Shown: in pieces, positions 22,740-33,215 of the stretch
How positions within the stretch are numbered: the first letter of the stretch is position 1
Layout of the letters: each line of letters opens with the position of its first letter
Assembly (NCBI GenBank): GCA_902728285.1
Contig: CACVBU010000598.1
Location: forward strand, 710,203-774,202
From: Clytia hemisphaerica
Taxonomy: Eukaryota > Cnidaria > Hydrozoa > Leptothecata > Clytiidae
Direction of reading: 5' to 3'
Length of the DNA stretch: 64,000 bases
Program-made: the position numbers and the translations under genes
Notes under the pieces: generated by a model
Databases searched by the model: none
What the model was told of the DNA's origin: nothing
The model's input: only the letters and a program-made list of their open reading frames with translations

Positions 22740-23060
22740 GCCCCCCCTTCTTTTAAATTCAGTAAAATTCTCAAACCCCCCCCTTTAAAAAGGGGGGGGG
22801 GTGCCCACTACCCCCTAAGAAAATAGGTACCCCCTGAATTTTAGGTACCCCCAAACAACAGACGTTAGTAGGTACCCCCTGTGATTGGTACCCCCTGTGA
22901 CTTGAGTAAATCTTCAGGTACCCCCAGTGACTTGAGTAAATCTTCAGGCACCCCCAAAATTTCATGAAATTAAAGCTTTCAAATATATTTCTAATGTAAC
23001 TGTAGAATGTTCAAAAGTGAGGGTGGGAAGTACCCCCAGAGATCATAGGTACCCCCTGAA
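22740..23060. repeat. C-rich repeat with GGTACCCCC units and a 30-base tandem duplication
   Basis: GGTACCCCCT or AGGTACCCCC recurs at least six times, and GTGACTTGAGTAAATCTTCA is present twice in tandem (near 22897 and 22929). It begins with mirrored C- and G-runs (22741-22800). It is related to the C-rich blocks at 16.7-19.2 kb. A pyrimidine-poor pentanucleotide run (TTTGG)n follows at 23101-23124. Confidence 0.5.
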
Positions 23061-23350
23061 ATTAAAAAAAAATCCAACCCCGGCCTTTTTCAGGAAGATT
23101 TTGGTTTGGTTTGGTTTGGTTTGGACCTCATTATTGACCCATTTACATGTGCAGAATTATTTTTATTTTAGGGTATAAACAAGGCCTAACAAACGGAAGC
23201 CCTGTCTTTAGAATTGAGTTACAAAATTTGGATGGTCGATTCTGGCTGCTGCAAGTTTAGCAATCTGTCATTATGTTTTATATCAAGTTTTCATGTTTAA
23301 AAATTGTCTTGGGATCTTGAACTTGATGAATCTTGAACTTGAGGTAACTC

Positions 23351-23717
23351 ATAGCTGTCAACTCTTCCGCATTGGGCGGGAGACTCCCGCATACCAACGT
23401 TTTCTCCCACGGGAAATAAAATCAGCCAAATCTCCTGCATTTTCAGGATTTTCTCCCGCATCTCCCACTTTCCCAAAAATTTCCCGATTACCTGAAAAAA
23501 GATTCAGGTTTTGAAAAAATGGAATTGCAAAATTTCCTGATTTTGAAAAATTGGGAGAAAAATTTGCCGATTTCCCAAAAGAAATTTCCAATAAATTGGG
23601 TTTCGTGGGAAAATTCCCCTGATTTACCGATAATCCAATTTGGAAAATTTGGATCATCGGAGAAAATTTTTCTGACTTGGAGCTCTCCCACTTTTGTAAG
23701 GTGAAGTAGACAGCTAT
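23351..23717. mobile_element. 367-bp hAT-type MITE (8-bp target duplication)
   Basis: The ends ATAGCTGTCAACT and AGTAGACAGCTAT are imperfect inverted repeats. The flanks are GGTAACTC on both sides (23343-23350 and 23718-23725), an 8-bp duplication as made by hAT transposases. The interior is rich in CTCCCGCA and GGGAAAATTTTCC palindromes, which explains long open frames on both strands. No transposase is present. Confidence 0.8.
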
Positions 23718-24393
23718 GGTAACTCTCATCCTTATCGTTTCAAATACATCTTGTAGATGACTTATGTTGTTTTTCTGAAAGCTTGATTTCCTAGTGTGAC
23801 TAACTGTTTGTGTGTTTTGTTTTCGATATAAAATAAACTCTCATGTTGTTTTAACGCGCCCTGACAGCTGACAATTACCTCTTTTAGGTAAGCCTAAGGA
23901 GTGCTTTAAAACAGCATCTAGTAACATGTAAACCAGAATATGATTCTTCAATGGGGACCAAAACTATAAAGTGCACTCACAAACATCTAATTCTTTAGAT
24001 TTAGTCAAAAATTTAGACATTGGTACTCACATTTCGTTGTATGGACAAAACAACATTTGGAGTAGACTTCTTCTATATTGTCAACTAAATAATGATACCG
24101 TTGTTGGATCTTATTTTTCAAAAGTAGACTTCTGGACCATTTTTCTTCTTGATTCAAACTGATTTGTTATCAAGACTAGAAAGTGACTGGATTATTACCA
24201 GTGTATGTAGATTTCACTATAGTCACACTTAAAGTGCACTTTGGAGGCTCTGCGAGCCTTGCTTCATTTCATTCTCTGAATCTGAAGTCAAATTGTTAAA
24301 ACTAAATTGTGAGAGAAGGTTACCACATCGCCAAGCAACGACTTTTTTAGTTTATGACTTTTTAGTTCAAATAAATACTGAGATAATCATAAA

Positions 24394-26901
24394 ATGGTTT
24401 TGGATTTTACTGGTCGAATCATTCAGTTTATCAATTGTCGAATTTTATACAAGGGTGAATTGATTAAAGAAGACTTTTGGGTTCGAGATGGGATCATTCT
24501 CAATCCTGAGAAAGTCTTTTATACCGAAAGGGAAGCTGCTCATTTGAAGATTGATTGCAAAAATTTGATCATATCACCTGGATTCATTGACGTACAAATT
24601 AATGGTATGCCTTTTTGAATTTCACAATTCAAATTTTGAATTTGTTTTCTGAGTTACTTTTCTTTAAAATCTTTGAGTTTTGTTCTAAACTTCAAGTTCT
24701 TTCCATAACCAATTTGTTTTAATACAACTGTCTTTATATCATTTGAAATTGTATCAAAGCACTAATTTTGTATTGATATCCATGATTAATAATTGTAAAA
24801 ATTATGCTTCAAATATGCAAGAGGGTAGTCCAATCTAGACATTTTTCTCTTCAGGTGGTTTTGGTTTTGATTTTTCATCGGATGTTTCACGTATAGAAGA
24901 AGCAAGAAGTGTGGTTTCCAAAGAACTTTTACAACATGGTGTCACTTCATACTGTCCAACAATCGTCACGTCACCACCTGAAGTTTATAAACAAGTAAGA
25001 TCATGAACGTGTTCTCGTGTGGCTGAAAAAAAAGAAGTAATTAACTTCTTTTCCTTTTACTTTTACTTATACATCTCTCAATAACCTAACTGAAGGTGCA
25101 AGTTACCACTTTTTATGACTTTCTACTCTCTACCATGGCTTGATATAAGTCAGACAATATGGACAACATGGGGTGCTTTACAATATTTTAAGGTATCTTA
25201 TCTTTTTCATATGCGTTTAGTTTTTTTCAACCTTTAGGTACTACCTTATTTAAAACCAAGGTCAGGTGGCAAACACGGAGCAGAGATCTTAGGTATACCA
25301 TATTCCATTCCTCCCTTAACATATAGTGAAATTTCAAATTGTCAAGTTTTAGATTTTTTACAATGTTAATTAGGATATTATCATTTAAATTTCAGAAATT
25401 ATGCATTAAATTTCTCCCCAGTACCAATAGGTTTACTAACATGAACAGGATTCCATAAATTCTTCGTTTCTCAGGTGCTCATCTAGAAGGTCCTTTTATC
25501 AGTAAAGAGAAGAAGGGCGCTCACGATATCAACTACATCAAAAGTGAGGTAGAAAGCCTCACCACAATCGAAGATGTCTACGGGTCTTTAGATGATGTCT
25601 CTATCATAACTGTCGCTCCTGAACTTTCTGGAATGATGGAAGTTTTACCAAAACTTGTCAAGAAAAATATATCAGTGTCCATTGGTAAGGTATTTGAAAT
25701 GCTTTCTTAGAAGTTCCTTTTCAAAATCTCAGTTTGTCAAAGTTGTTCTATATTTGATGATTGAACGATATTCAAACATGTAAAAAGAAGAGACTGTAAA
25801 CTAGGACTGTAAAAGAGACTTAGTCAGCAATCAGACACTTTCTCAGCAATCAGACACTTTCTCAGCAATCAGACATTTACCCAAAGCCTCTCATTAACCT
25901 ATCTTAGGTCACTCAGTATCTGACGTTGTAAAAGCTGAAACTGCATTTCAGAATGGTGCTTCATTTATCACCCATTTGTTCAATGCAATGTTACCTTTCC
26001 ATCATCGAGATCCTGGTATTGTTGGATTGTTAACTAGCGCTCTCATTCCCAAATCTGCTTTCTATGGTATGATCGCAGATGGCATTCATACTCATCCAAC
26101 ATCTCTAAGGATTGCATATCGAACGCATCCTAAAGGTATTTGACTATGCTTTTTTTCCAAAAAAACTTTTTTTTAACTTTAGCTTGTAGAGTTTTATAAT
26201 TTTGCTCACGTAAGCTTAAAAATTACTTTCAACCATTTTTCAACCATTTTTTCAAGGGATTGTTTTGGTGACTGATGCGATCGTAGCCCTGGGTTTACCG
26301 CCTGGTATTCATAAGCTTGGAACGATGGATGTAGAAATCTTTGACAAGGATGCTCGCATTTTAGGGACTAACACTCTAGCTGGCAGGTTAGTTGAGCAAG
26401 TCTCGTAATTATTACTGACAAATAACTTATGTAAATGAATAAGATAGTTCTTCCCTTCGGATTTCTCTCATGGTACTGCATGATAGGGTTTTAGTGTCTT
26501 TGAATTCTTATCATTTTCCTCACACATTTTATTTCAGCATATGTAGCATGGATAATTGTGTTCGTCATTTCAAGAAAGGTGCAGGTAGGGTGATTTACAT
26601 ATCAACCTTTTTTTGTGATATGATTTACAAGTTGTCTATCGTTAATTGTTGACCTTAAACTGGTTTGATAATGTCATTTTTAGGCTGTACAACTGTCGAA
26701 GCTTTGGAGGCTGCAACATTACATCCAGCTCAATTACTTGGTATTGAAACAGAGAAAGGGACATTAGATTACAACTCTGCAGCAGATTTCATTTTCTTAT
26801 CGGATGATTTAAGAGTTCAAGCCACTTTTATAGCTGGTCTACCTGTTTATGTTAATAATGATGAAGTTCAGAGAGAGTTGTCTGAGAAGAATTACTTGTA
26901 A
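24394..26901 (+). CDS. AMDHD2: N-acetylglucosamine-6-phosphate deacetylase
   Basis: Eight exons: 24394-24604, 24855-24994, 25238-25292, 25475-25684, 25908-26135, 26257-26386, 26538-26584, 26684-26901. All junctions keep frame and give 412 residues, close to the 409 of the human enzyme. The enzyme removes the acetyl group from GlcNAc-6-phosphate and feeds amino sugars back to glycolysis or the hexosamine pathway in the cytosol. Seen in the sequence: [14 protein letters not shown] at the end of exon 1 (start of the TIM-barrel), H-L-E-G-P-F (metal ligand region, exon 4), G-H-S (exon 4/5), T-H-L-F-N-A-M (exon 5), A-D-G-I-H (exon 5), V-T-D-A-I (catalytic Asp, exon 6) and L-H-P-A-Q-L-L-G (exon 8). 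The 5' leader has a strong acceptor-like ACTTTTTAG at 24357-24365. A likely poly(A) signal is at 27476-27481. Confidence 0.95.
25823..25880. repeat. Three tandem copies of a 20-base unit in an AMDHD2 intron
   Basis: TCAGCAATCAGACACTTTC is repeated three times, the last copy slightly changed, just before the exon at 25908. A local slippage duplication is the simplest reading. Confidence 0.7.
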
Positions 26902-27489
26902 TTTTTATTGGGTAATCGATGTTGGTGAAGATCTTACCGGATTTTGGTTTGGCTCCATATTTTTGGTGTGATTTAAACTGAATATGATTTTCAACATGAA
27001 ATCGACCTTGCAAAAAGAGTTTCCAGTTGACAGCTTCGAATACAATTATTTTGTCAGATGCTATGTTATTGACACATAATATTTTCCCCTCCTTAAAAGT
27101 AATTTATTGGCTCTTTTAGGAGTATGAAGGACTTTATTACATTTATGAGCATTGTTGATTATATGAATTTTAATATTGTTATTTTTATATTGATGTGCAT
27201 AATATTTTGAATTGAACATATTGTTTGCATTTATCACACCTTATTATGTTTTATTTGAAAATTTTATTTGACCTGACTTCAATTTGATTTCAAAAGTGAG
27301 AAGGAAAACTTATTGTAAATAGAAAAATTTATTTGTATTTTAGTGAAGTTGGTTTCTAATGACAACGCTTTTTATCTTAATTATATTCACTACAATACTA
27401 CTTAGTCTAATGATGTGGTTGCATCTTTTAAAATGAAAAAATGTGCTCAAAATTGTCGTATTTGTTTGTTTTCCTAATAAAGACATAAG

Positions 27490-27909
27490 ATGATTCGAAC
27501 TCTCACCAAAGTGCTTTATATCCTTGTTTTATTCCAAACTTTAAAGGCGGATTCTGAGAAAAATAAGTCTCCAGCGAATGGAGCAAAACTTGGTTTGATC
27601 GGAGATATCTTTTCAGCTTCTACAGAGCCGTTATGTTCGTATATTTTACGATTCACTCGAACTTTGAGTCACAAAGATTTGAACCGTCTAGTGAAATTTG
27701 TAGCATTTCAATTGCTTCCTAAAGAGCAAAGACATTTGGAGGACAGTTTATTGAGTAAACGTGGATTTTATACCATGTTAGGGAGAAGATATCGTCGTTC
27801 CTCTTGCAAACTTGCTTGGTATTACTTGAGGAAATTTGCAAAAAACTCTTTTCGTATGTTTTTGAAATTCATCGATAATCTATCCATTGAGATTCTTCTG
27901 CGTCAGTGA
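27490..27909 (+). CDS. Small secreted protein, family member 1
   Basis: A single-exon frame of 139 residues starts with a clear signal peptide (hydrophobic core V-L-Y-I-L-V-L-F at about residues 8-15). The mature part is basic and helical with two conserved cysteines, in S-T-E-P-L-C-S-Y-I and S-S-C-K-L. It is paralogous to the product of 29561-29998: both share D-I-x4-S/T-x-P-(L/V)-C, F-T-x-T, L-x-x-L, R-x-x-S-C-K-L and S-F-x-M in the same order and spacing. AATAAA at 28016-28021 follows. The ATG comes only nine bases after the AATAAA at 27476. The family is not recognised; a lineage-specific secreted effector, hormone or immune peptide is possible. Confidence 0.7.
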   Translation: MIRTLTKVLYILVLFQTLKADSEKNKSPANGAKLGLIGDIFSASTEPLCSYILRFTRTLSHKDLNRLVKFVAFQLLPKEQRHLEDSLLSKRGFYTMLGRRYRRSSCKLAWYYLRKFAKNSFRMFLKFIDNLSIEILLRQ

Positions 27910-28377
27910 AAGAGATACCATTTTTGTAAACTTTCGTTCTCTTCCCTCGCTAAAATGTCTATAGTGTTATTTAGTTTTTTGTATTATTTTGTAGACTTAT
28001 TTTTTTGAGAATGTAAATAAATGAATTCTTGATTCCTGATAACGTGGCGTCCGTGTATTGTTACTGTCATATTAAAATGAATTCAAACTTTGATCGACCT
28101 TTGCCTCATTATGAGCATTTCGTCACCTTTCTGCATCCTACAGCTAAAGGTCTGTGGTACTGCAAATTACTTATCAATTTAATGCTCCTTGCTGAGAACT
28201 TATTGGGGTAAATCTTCCGAAAAGTGATTTCGGGTTAGACAAATATGTCAACGCGCACATTTATTGAAAAATGTGTTACTCCATTCTACTTCTCCTTCAC
28301 TCAGATGAATTTTGGAAATTAAATTATATTTTTCTTTATATTTTAGTGAAACATTACAAACAACAAAATAAAGAAAA

Positions 28378-29127
28378 ATGTCAGAAAAATGTTGTCCGGC
28401 TGATAGTGCTGCTGCCCTGTCAACAACATATCAACCAAAAGGTGTTGAAATCGATTTAGATGGATTGAAATGTTACACAAATGGAAAAGGAGGTAAATCA
28501 ATCATCGTATTTTACGATATTTTTGGATATAATGGAGGACGTACTAAACAGATTTGTGATCAAATTGCTGATGAAGGCTATTATGTAATCCTGCCTGACA
28601 TTTATGATGGTGATTTTTGGCCAGCTGACAAGCCAATTCAACCTGAGCCATTATCAAGCTGGTTCAAAGGATTTCCTTGGATTCCTTACCAGAAAGAAAG
28701 GGTGGATAAAGTGATGGCACATTTACAAGAGAAAGGTGCTGATCAATCGATTGGTTGTCTAGGATTCTGTGCTGGTGCTTTATCAGTCTTTCATCTGTGT
28801 GCGAATGAAAAATTGAAATGTGGAGCATCTTGTCATCCAAGTGTTCAATTAGCTGGCCTCTTTGGTAGTTCACCAGAAGCATTAGCCAAGGAAATTAGAT
28901 GTCCACAATTATTGTACCCTGCAAGTGGCGATTTAGCTACATATAAACAGGGTGGTGAAGTGTTTTCAATTTTACAGGAGAAGTTTGCTGATAAATTTGT
29001 AGCCAAGGAGTTTGTTGACATGACCCATGGATGGGTTTCAAGAGGTGATATAAAGGACCCAAAAATTGCAGCTGACGTCAAATCAGCTTTAGATGGTGTT
29101 TTGAGCTTTTTTAAAGCCAACATGTAA
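28378..29127 (+). CDS. Dienelactone hydrolase family protein
   Basis: A single-exon coding sequence of 249 residues of the alpha/beta-hydrolase fold, the usual length for this family. The nucleophile elbow is G-F-C-A-G-A with Cys131; Asp185 (S-G-D) and His217 (T-H-G-W) complete the Cys-Asp-His triad. The strand motif I-I-V-F-Y-D-I-F-G near residues 42-50 is also typical. Members hydrolyse lactones and ester prodrugs; vertebrate CMBL is related, but its elbow is G-F-C-W-G-G, so substrate range may differ. The N-terminus is cysteine-rich (C5, C6) with no signal peptide, so a cytosolic location is likely. An acceptor-like TTTATATTTTAG (28335-28346) lies 31 bases before the ATG. AATAAA is at 29207-29212. 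Confidence 0.9.
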   Translation: MSEKCCPADSAAALSTTYQPKGVEIDLDGLKCYTNGKGGKSIIVFYDIFGYNGGRTKQICDQIADEGYYVILPDIYDGDFWPADKPIQPEPLSSWFKGFPWIPYQKERVDKVMAHLQEKGADQSIGCLGFCAGALSVFHLCANEKLKCGASCHPSVQLAGLFGSSPEALAKEIRCPQLLYPASGDLATYKQGGEVFSILQEKFADKFVAKEFVDMTHGWVSRGDIKDPKIAADVKSALDGVLSFFKANM

Positions 29128-29560
29128 GTTGACAGAAACGAGCCTTACACTTTTCAACTTAGTCTATATTTTATGAAAGATCTTTGTCGAGGTTTTTTTA
29201 TTTTTCAATAAAAGGGATTTAAATTTTTAAAATTAAAAATATTTTTTACAAATTTTTATGTAGGTTTAATGGGTTTGTTCTTGATAATTTTCAAAGGAAT
29301 TTTGTTCTGTAGGCAAAAGTTTTCAATACCAAATTTAAGCTCTTTTTACGACTGGTCACGTCGAACCATATTTGCTCAAGTAAATCATTATTTTTTCAAG
29401 TGAAATAACTAAAATGGCTATAATTTACCTATCTTATTGCATTTGTTTGATAGGCTGATTGCTAAGCTGTTGCAATATTTTTATTAATTTGTGTTTTTTA
29501 TGTAAGTGTCATTGCTATTTAATCTGAAAGTTTATAAACTTTCTTGTAAAAGCATTGAAG

Positions 29561-29998
29561 ATGGCGAGACTCTCGACACTCATCTGCTGTTTGTTCCTTA
29601 CCTGCGTTTTATCTGATATCGTTGTTGGAAGACGCACTAATGAGCGAACAAAAGTGCTCGCTAAGCGTGGCTTAACGGAAGACATCCTAACAGCAGGTAG
29701 TGGACCAGTATGTGCTTACATTATCTCTTTCACGTATACCATGGCGAAATATCAACTGGAAAAGTTAACTCAGTACCTGTCACAACATCTCCCTTCAATC
29801 ACGAAACGCGATCTTGAAGCTGTCCTAATGAACAAGGCAGATCTTCAAATGGATTTTGATTTGTATGGTTCTTTGGTCACAGCGTACAGAAGTTTATCTT
29901 GCAAGTTGATCGTTTCATATCTCAAAACTCATTTTCAGTCCTCCTTCCAAATGCTTGTCCAATATATCACCGATAACATAGTCAACATTGTCGGATAA
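29561..29998 (+). CDS. Small secreted protein, family member 2
   Basis: A single-exon frame of 145 residues. The first ATG (29561) begins a signal peptide (L-I-C-C-L-F-L-T-C-V-L-S) followed by a basic dipeptide-rich segment (G-R-R-T, A-K-R-G) that could be a propeptide cleavage region. The mature part shares order and spacing of its motifs with the product of 27490-27909, including S-G-P-V-C-A-Y-I and L-S-C-K-L. The two genes have the same orientation and flank the dienelactone hydrolase. A TTTATAAAC motif lies only about 25 bases upstream of the ATG. Function unknown. Confidence 0.7.
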   Translation: MARLSTLICCLFLTCVLSDIVVGRRTNERTKVLAKRGLTEDILTAGSGPVCAYIISFTYTMAKYQLEKLTQYLSQHLPSITKRDLEAVLMNKADLQMDFDLYGSLVTAYRSLSCKLIVSYLKTHFQSSFQMLVQYITDNIVNIVG

Positions 29999-30183
29999 AT
30001 TTGAAGTGAAGTTTGTAACATTTTCTTGTTGTTTTTTTACTCCAAAAGAAACTTACAAACCCAGTACTTGTGTGTGTAAACTTTCTTACCCATTCAAAAT
30101 GAATAAAATGTTTGCTAGGTTTACTACTAGTGCCCTTCTTGAAGTTATTGAACCTCTGATGTTTTAACTGTTCCAGCCGCTTT

Positions 30184-30366
30184 GATCGGAGTTTTTTTTT
30201 GAAATTGGTACCAGAGAAGAAGCCATTGCAATGTTAAAAATTAAAGTCTAACGGCGCTACATCATCAAAATTATTTAAGGAAAAGTAGATCTAGCGCTCT
30301 CGATGCAGTTTCACCGCTATTGAGTAGTGCCGCCATTAGGGTACCAATTTCAAAAAAACTCCGATC
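30184..30366. mobile_element. 183-bp MITE with 27-bp inverted ends
   Basis: GATCGGAGTTTTTTTTTGAA at the left and TTCAAAAAAACTCCGATC at the right are inverted copies, each extended inward by the ATTGGTACC / GGTACCAAT pair. Target duplications are not identifiable. No coding content. Confidence 0.7.
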
Positions 30367-31334
30367 ATCGGGATTGAGTAACTTGGTCCAAGGTCAGTGG
30401 TTCCAGCACTTTGATTATTCCCATTCAGGTCTTATTTTTATGTGAAACTAAGGTTCTTTCAACCTTATGCTTTATACTATGTATGCGTATCCCTAATTTT
30501 TTGTGTATCTAATTTAAAGCAGGACAAAATCATAAATTAGTACCTCATCAATAACTCTTTGAGGACAAAGCTATTCGGCAAAGAATTCCCTCACCTCTAA
30601 CTTCATTGATAACTGTACTTTTATAAGCTTTTCTGTCAACAAATTGATTTGCCAAACTTTTTATTTTCATAGCAAAAAAATGAGTTGTAAAGCATACCAT
30701 TTCATTAAGAAGATAAAAGAAGCCGATGCAAGAGAAAGGAAAACGATGACGACCCAAAAAGTTTGACGTCATTTACACGAAGATCAGGATGATTCCATGA
30801 GGTGTGATATTTGGACTGGCACCACAAATCATTTTGGATGGGCTCTCAACAACATGAAAATTGGTGAAAACAGGTGTGGTGTTATTTCTTTATTTTCCCT
30901 ATACATGTATACATACGCCTCTTGGCATTAATCGCATCTCTTTTTTCCATCTCCAACGTGAGTTCTGTGCCAACAAAAACAGTACAATGTGATGAAAATA
31001 GATAGTTTGTTTACGCTATCAAATGAAATGAGATACACTTTATGGCCACAAAAATTATCCTCTATATTTAGACATTCGTACTTCTGATGTACCTGTAGGT
31101 TTTTGTTTGCAGTGAGATTTTTATCTAAGCCTTTTTGCGGCACACAATTTACTCAGGTCTTGTTTATTTTAGTTTGACTGGAATTCTTCATTTGTGTATC
31201 GCTTTAGCTGTATCGGACTTAATCTCTTATGGTGAATTAATATATTCAAAACGATATTTCCCTGTGACCTTTAGCTCTATACAATTAAAATCCGGCATTA
31301 ATTGAAATTCAATATTAGCAAACGTGACATTTAC

Positions 31335-31695
31335 ACGTTTTTTTTTTTATTAGAACCCAGTTTATAAAAACATTTAGGCTGAAATTCGTCGAAAAATTAA
31401 GAACATCGTAAGAACATGCCCAGCCTCAGTTTGGAAAAAAATTACAAGAAACTACAATTTTTCTTCTTTTCAAGCAGCTTTAACCCAACTTAGGCATGGA
31501 TTTTCTAAAATCGAGAGTCAAATATTGTCTAAATTGTACCAATTTTATATGCTCTTTATTTTGCATGATATTGTCGATTTAGAGTAGTCTGAAAAATTAA
31601 GAACGCATTTAAGAACATTTAAGGCTGAAAATTGCTAAAAGAATAAGCACATCCAGGCTCAGCCAAATTTTAAGTGTTCTAATAAAAAAAACGTG
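31335..31695. mobile_element. TA-flanked MITE, 'CACGTTTTTT' family, copy 1
   Basis: It starts CACGTTTTTTTTTTATTAGAAC and ends with the reverse complement type GTTCTAATAAAAAAAACGTG, between TA and TA. The interior repeats TTAAGAACAT-type motifs. The TA target fits a Tc1/mariner-like transposase. This copy is longer (361 bp) and more diverged than the copy at 39408. Confidence 0.65.
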
Positions 31696-32602
31696 TAGTG
31701 CAAAATATTGTGAACATAATAAGTTCAAAGGACTTTTAAATTGTGGAATATTAATATGCTCGGAGATTAGCGAAACACGGAATATTTGAGAAGGAATACT
31801 GCCGAGTTTTAACTTGTCGGGCCATATCCTACATCAACTTTTTCACGTTCTGACCATGTGATGAGTTATTTGCCAATCCTATTTGTGTTTGAATTGGTTC
31901 CTTCTTCGTCGCGACTAGACTTAAGTGAACATCTCCTAAAAAGTTCGGAGTGTATTGTTGATTCTCTCTCCAGTTTCAATCTTTCATCAAACCCTCCAAC
32001 CTTTTCCCTGGATAGAAATGATAATGCTGAAACGTTTGATGTATCATTTTGATCAGTAAAACGATGTCCGAAACCTTTCTCCTTTTGATTGCTTAGAAGC
32101 CACATTACGTGATGAAACTGAAAACTAAAAACTGGAGTAGAAAGCCGACACGAGAGAAAAAAGGGACACAATTTAAAATACTTGCAAATTAACGGATTAC
32201 AACTTTGTGTAAATATTGTTGAGATGATGATGATGGATCCCACACTATTGGCCCTCAAATTAATGTATGCGGAACTAAAAAAACGTGACTGTGACAAGGT
32301 TTGGAGTAAATATCAAACTTTTTCCAAAATAAAATCAGACTAATTAAGGACAATTAGTTGCAAGCTTTACTTAATAAGCACCCCATTTTCCTTCCTTTTT
32401 TCAGGCTTTATGATCCTTTAATTCACTTGAATCGGTAAAAGACCTTTTCAGCAAATCTGTCAAATCTGATCTAGAAATGTTGCCCATATCACTGAAATTG
32501 TCTTTAACCGAAATGACTAAAAATGAGATTTTGTATCAGTAAAGAAGGATGCTGATAAATTTGGACCTTCAGACCTTTTGTATAAAGTTCAGCATGCAGC
32601 TA

Positions 32603-32836
32603 CACGTTTTTTATAAGAACAAACTATATAAGAATATAAGGCTTTGGAACCAAAATAATAAGAACAAGTTAAGAACATTTTAATGCTTTGCAGACCTCTT
32701 AAAACACCTGATTCCTTAGGAAAATGGACAAAAATACTCATAAAATGGTAAAAATAAGAACATTTTAAGGTTTAAAACTCAAAAAGTTAAGAACATCTGA
32801 ACGCTTCAAAAATTTTGAATGTTCAAAGAAAGAAAC
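32603..32836. mobile_element. TA-flanked MITE, 'CACGTTTTTT' family, copy 2 (decayed right end)
   Basis: The left end TA/CACGTTTTTTATAAGAAC is intact, and the body follows the same order as the copy at 39408 (GGCTTTG, CACCTGATTCCTTAGGAAAATG, CTTCAAAAATTTT). The right inverted end has decayed, so the limit is approximate. Confidence 0.55.
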
Positions 32837-32954
32837 AAGAACTATCCATTGACTATCAAATACCGTCACCCCAAAAAACTCTCATAAGAAACGTGGTGGT
32901 CCTTTGGCATCTAGATACTATCTAATTTGCTGATTAGAATAAACCACCATTAAA

Positions 32955-33215
32955 TTACTTAATGGTATAATGATGTATGAACCAATTATTTTCTGCTTGT
33001 ACATTACGGTGATTTGGAAATGGTATTGGTCTCGTTGAATGGTTGCTAAATGCGTGACCTTGCGAGAACAAATTTTCTGGTTTATTATGTTGGTCAGCTA
33101 CTTCTTGCAAGACGGTCCATAAACAGTACAATCTATCAGTAGTATTGTTGAATGTTATGCGAGTTATGTACTGCACTTCAAAGGTTGGCAAACAGCCCAG
33201 TCGTATCAGCAGCTA
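32955..33215 (-). CDS. Unrecognised protein-like frame, possible last exon
   Basis: The minus strand is open for about 85 codons after an in-frame stop and ends in TAA at 32955. The composition is protein-like, with several aromatic residues and clusters such as R-L-Y-C-L-W-T-V-L-Q-E-V, T-R-P-I-P-F-P-N-H and N-N-W-F-I-H-H-Y. No initiator or convincing acceptor is seen and no family is recognised. It could be the terminal exon of a gene whose other exons lie at 33.3-34 kb, or chance. Confidence 0.2.

Noticed and set aside
31866..32297. 144-codon minus-strand frame
   Set aside because: No initiator context, splice partner or recognisable motif; probability of chance opening is appreciable over a gene-poor interval this long.
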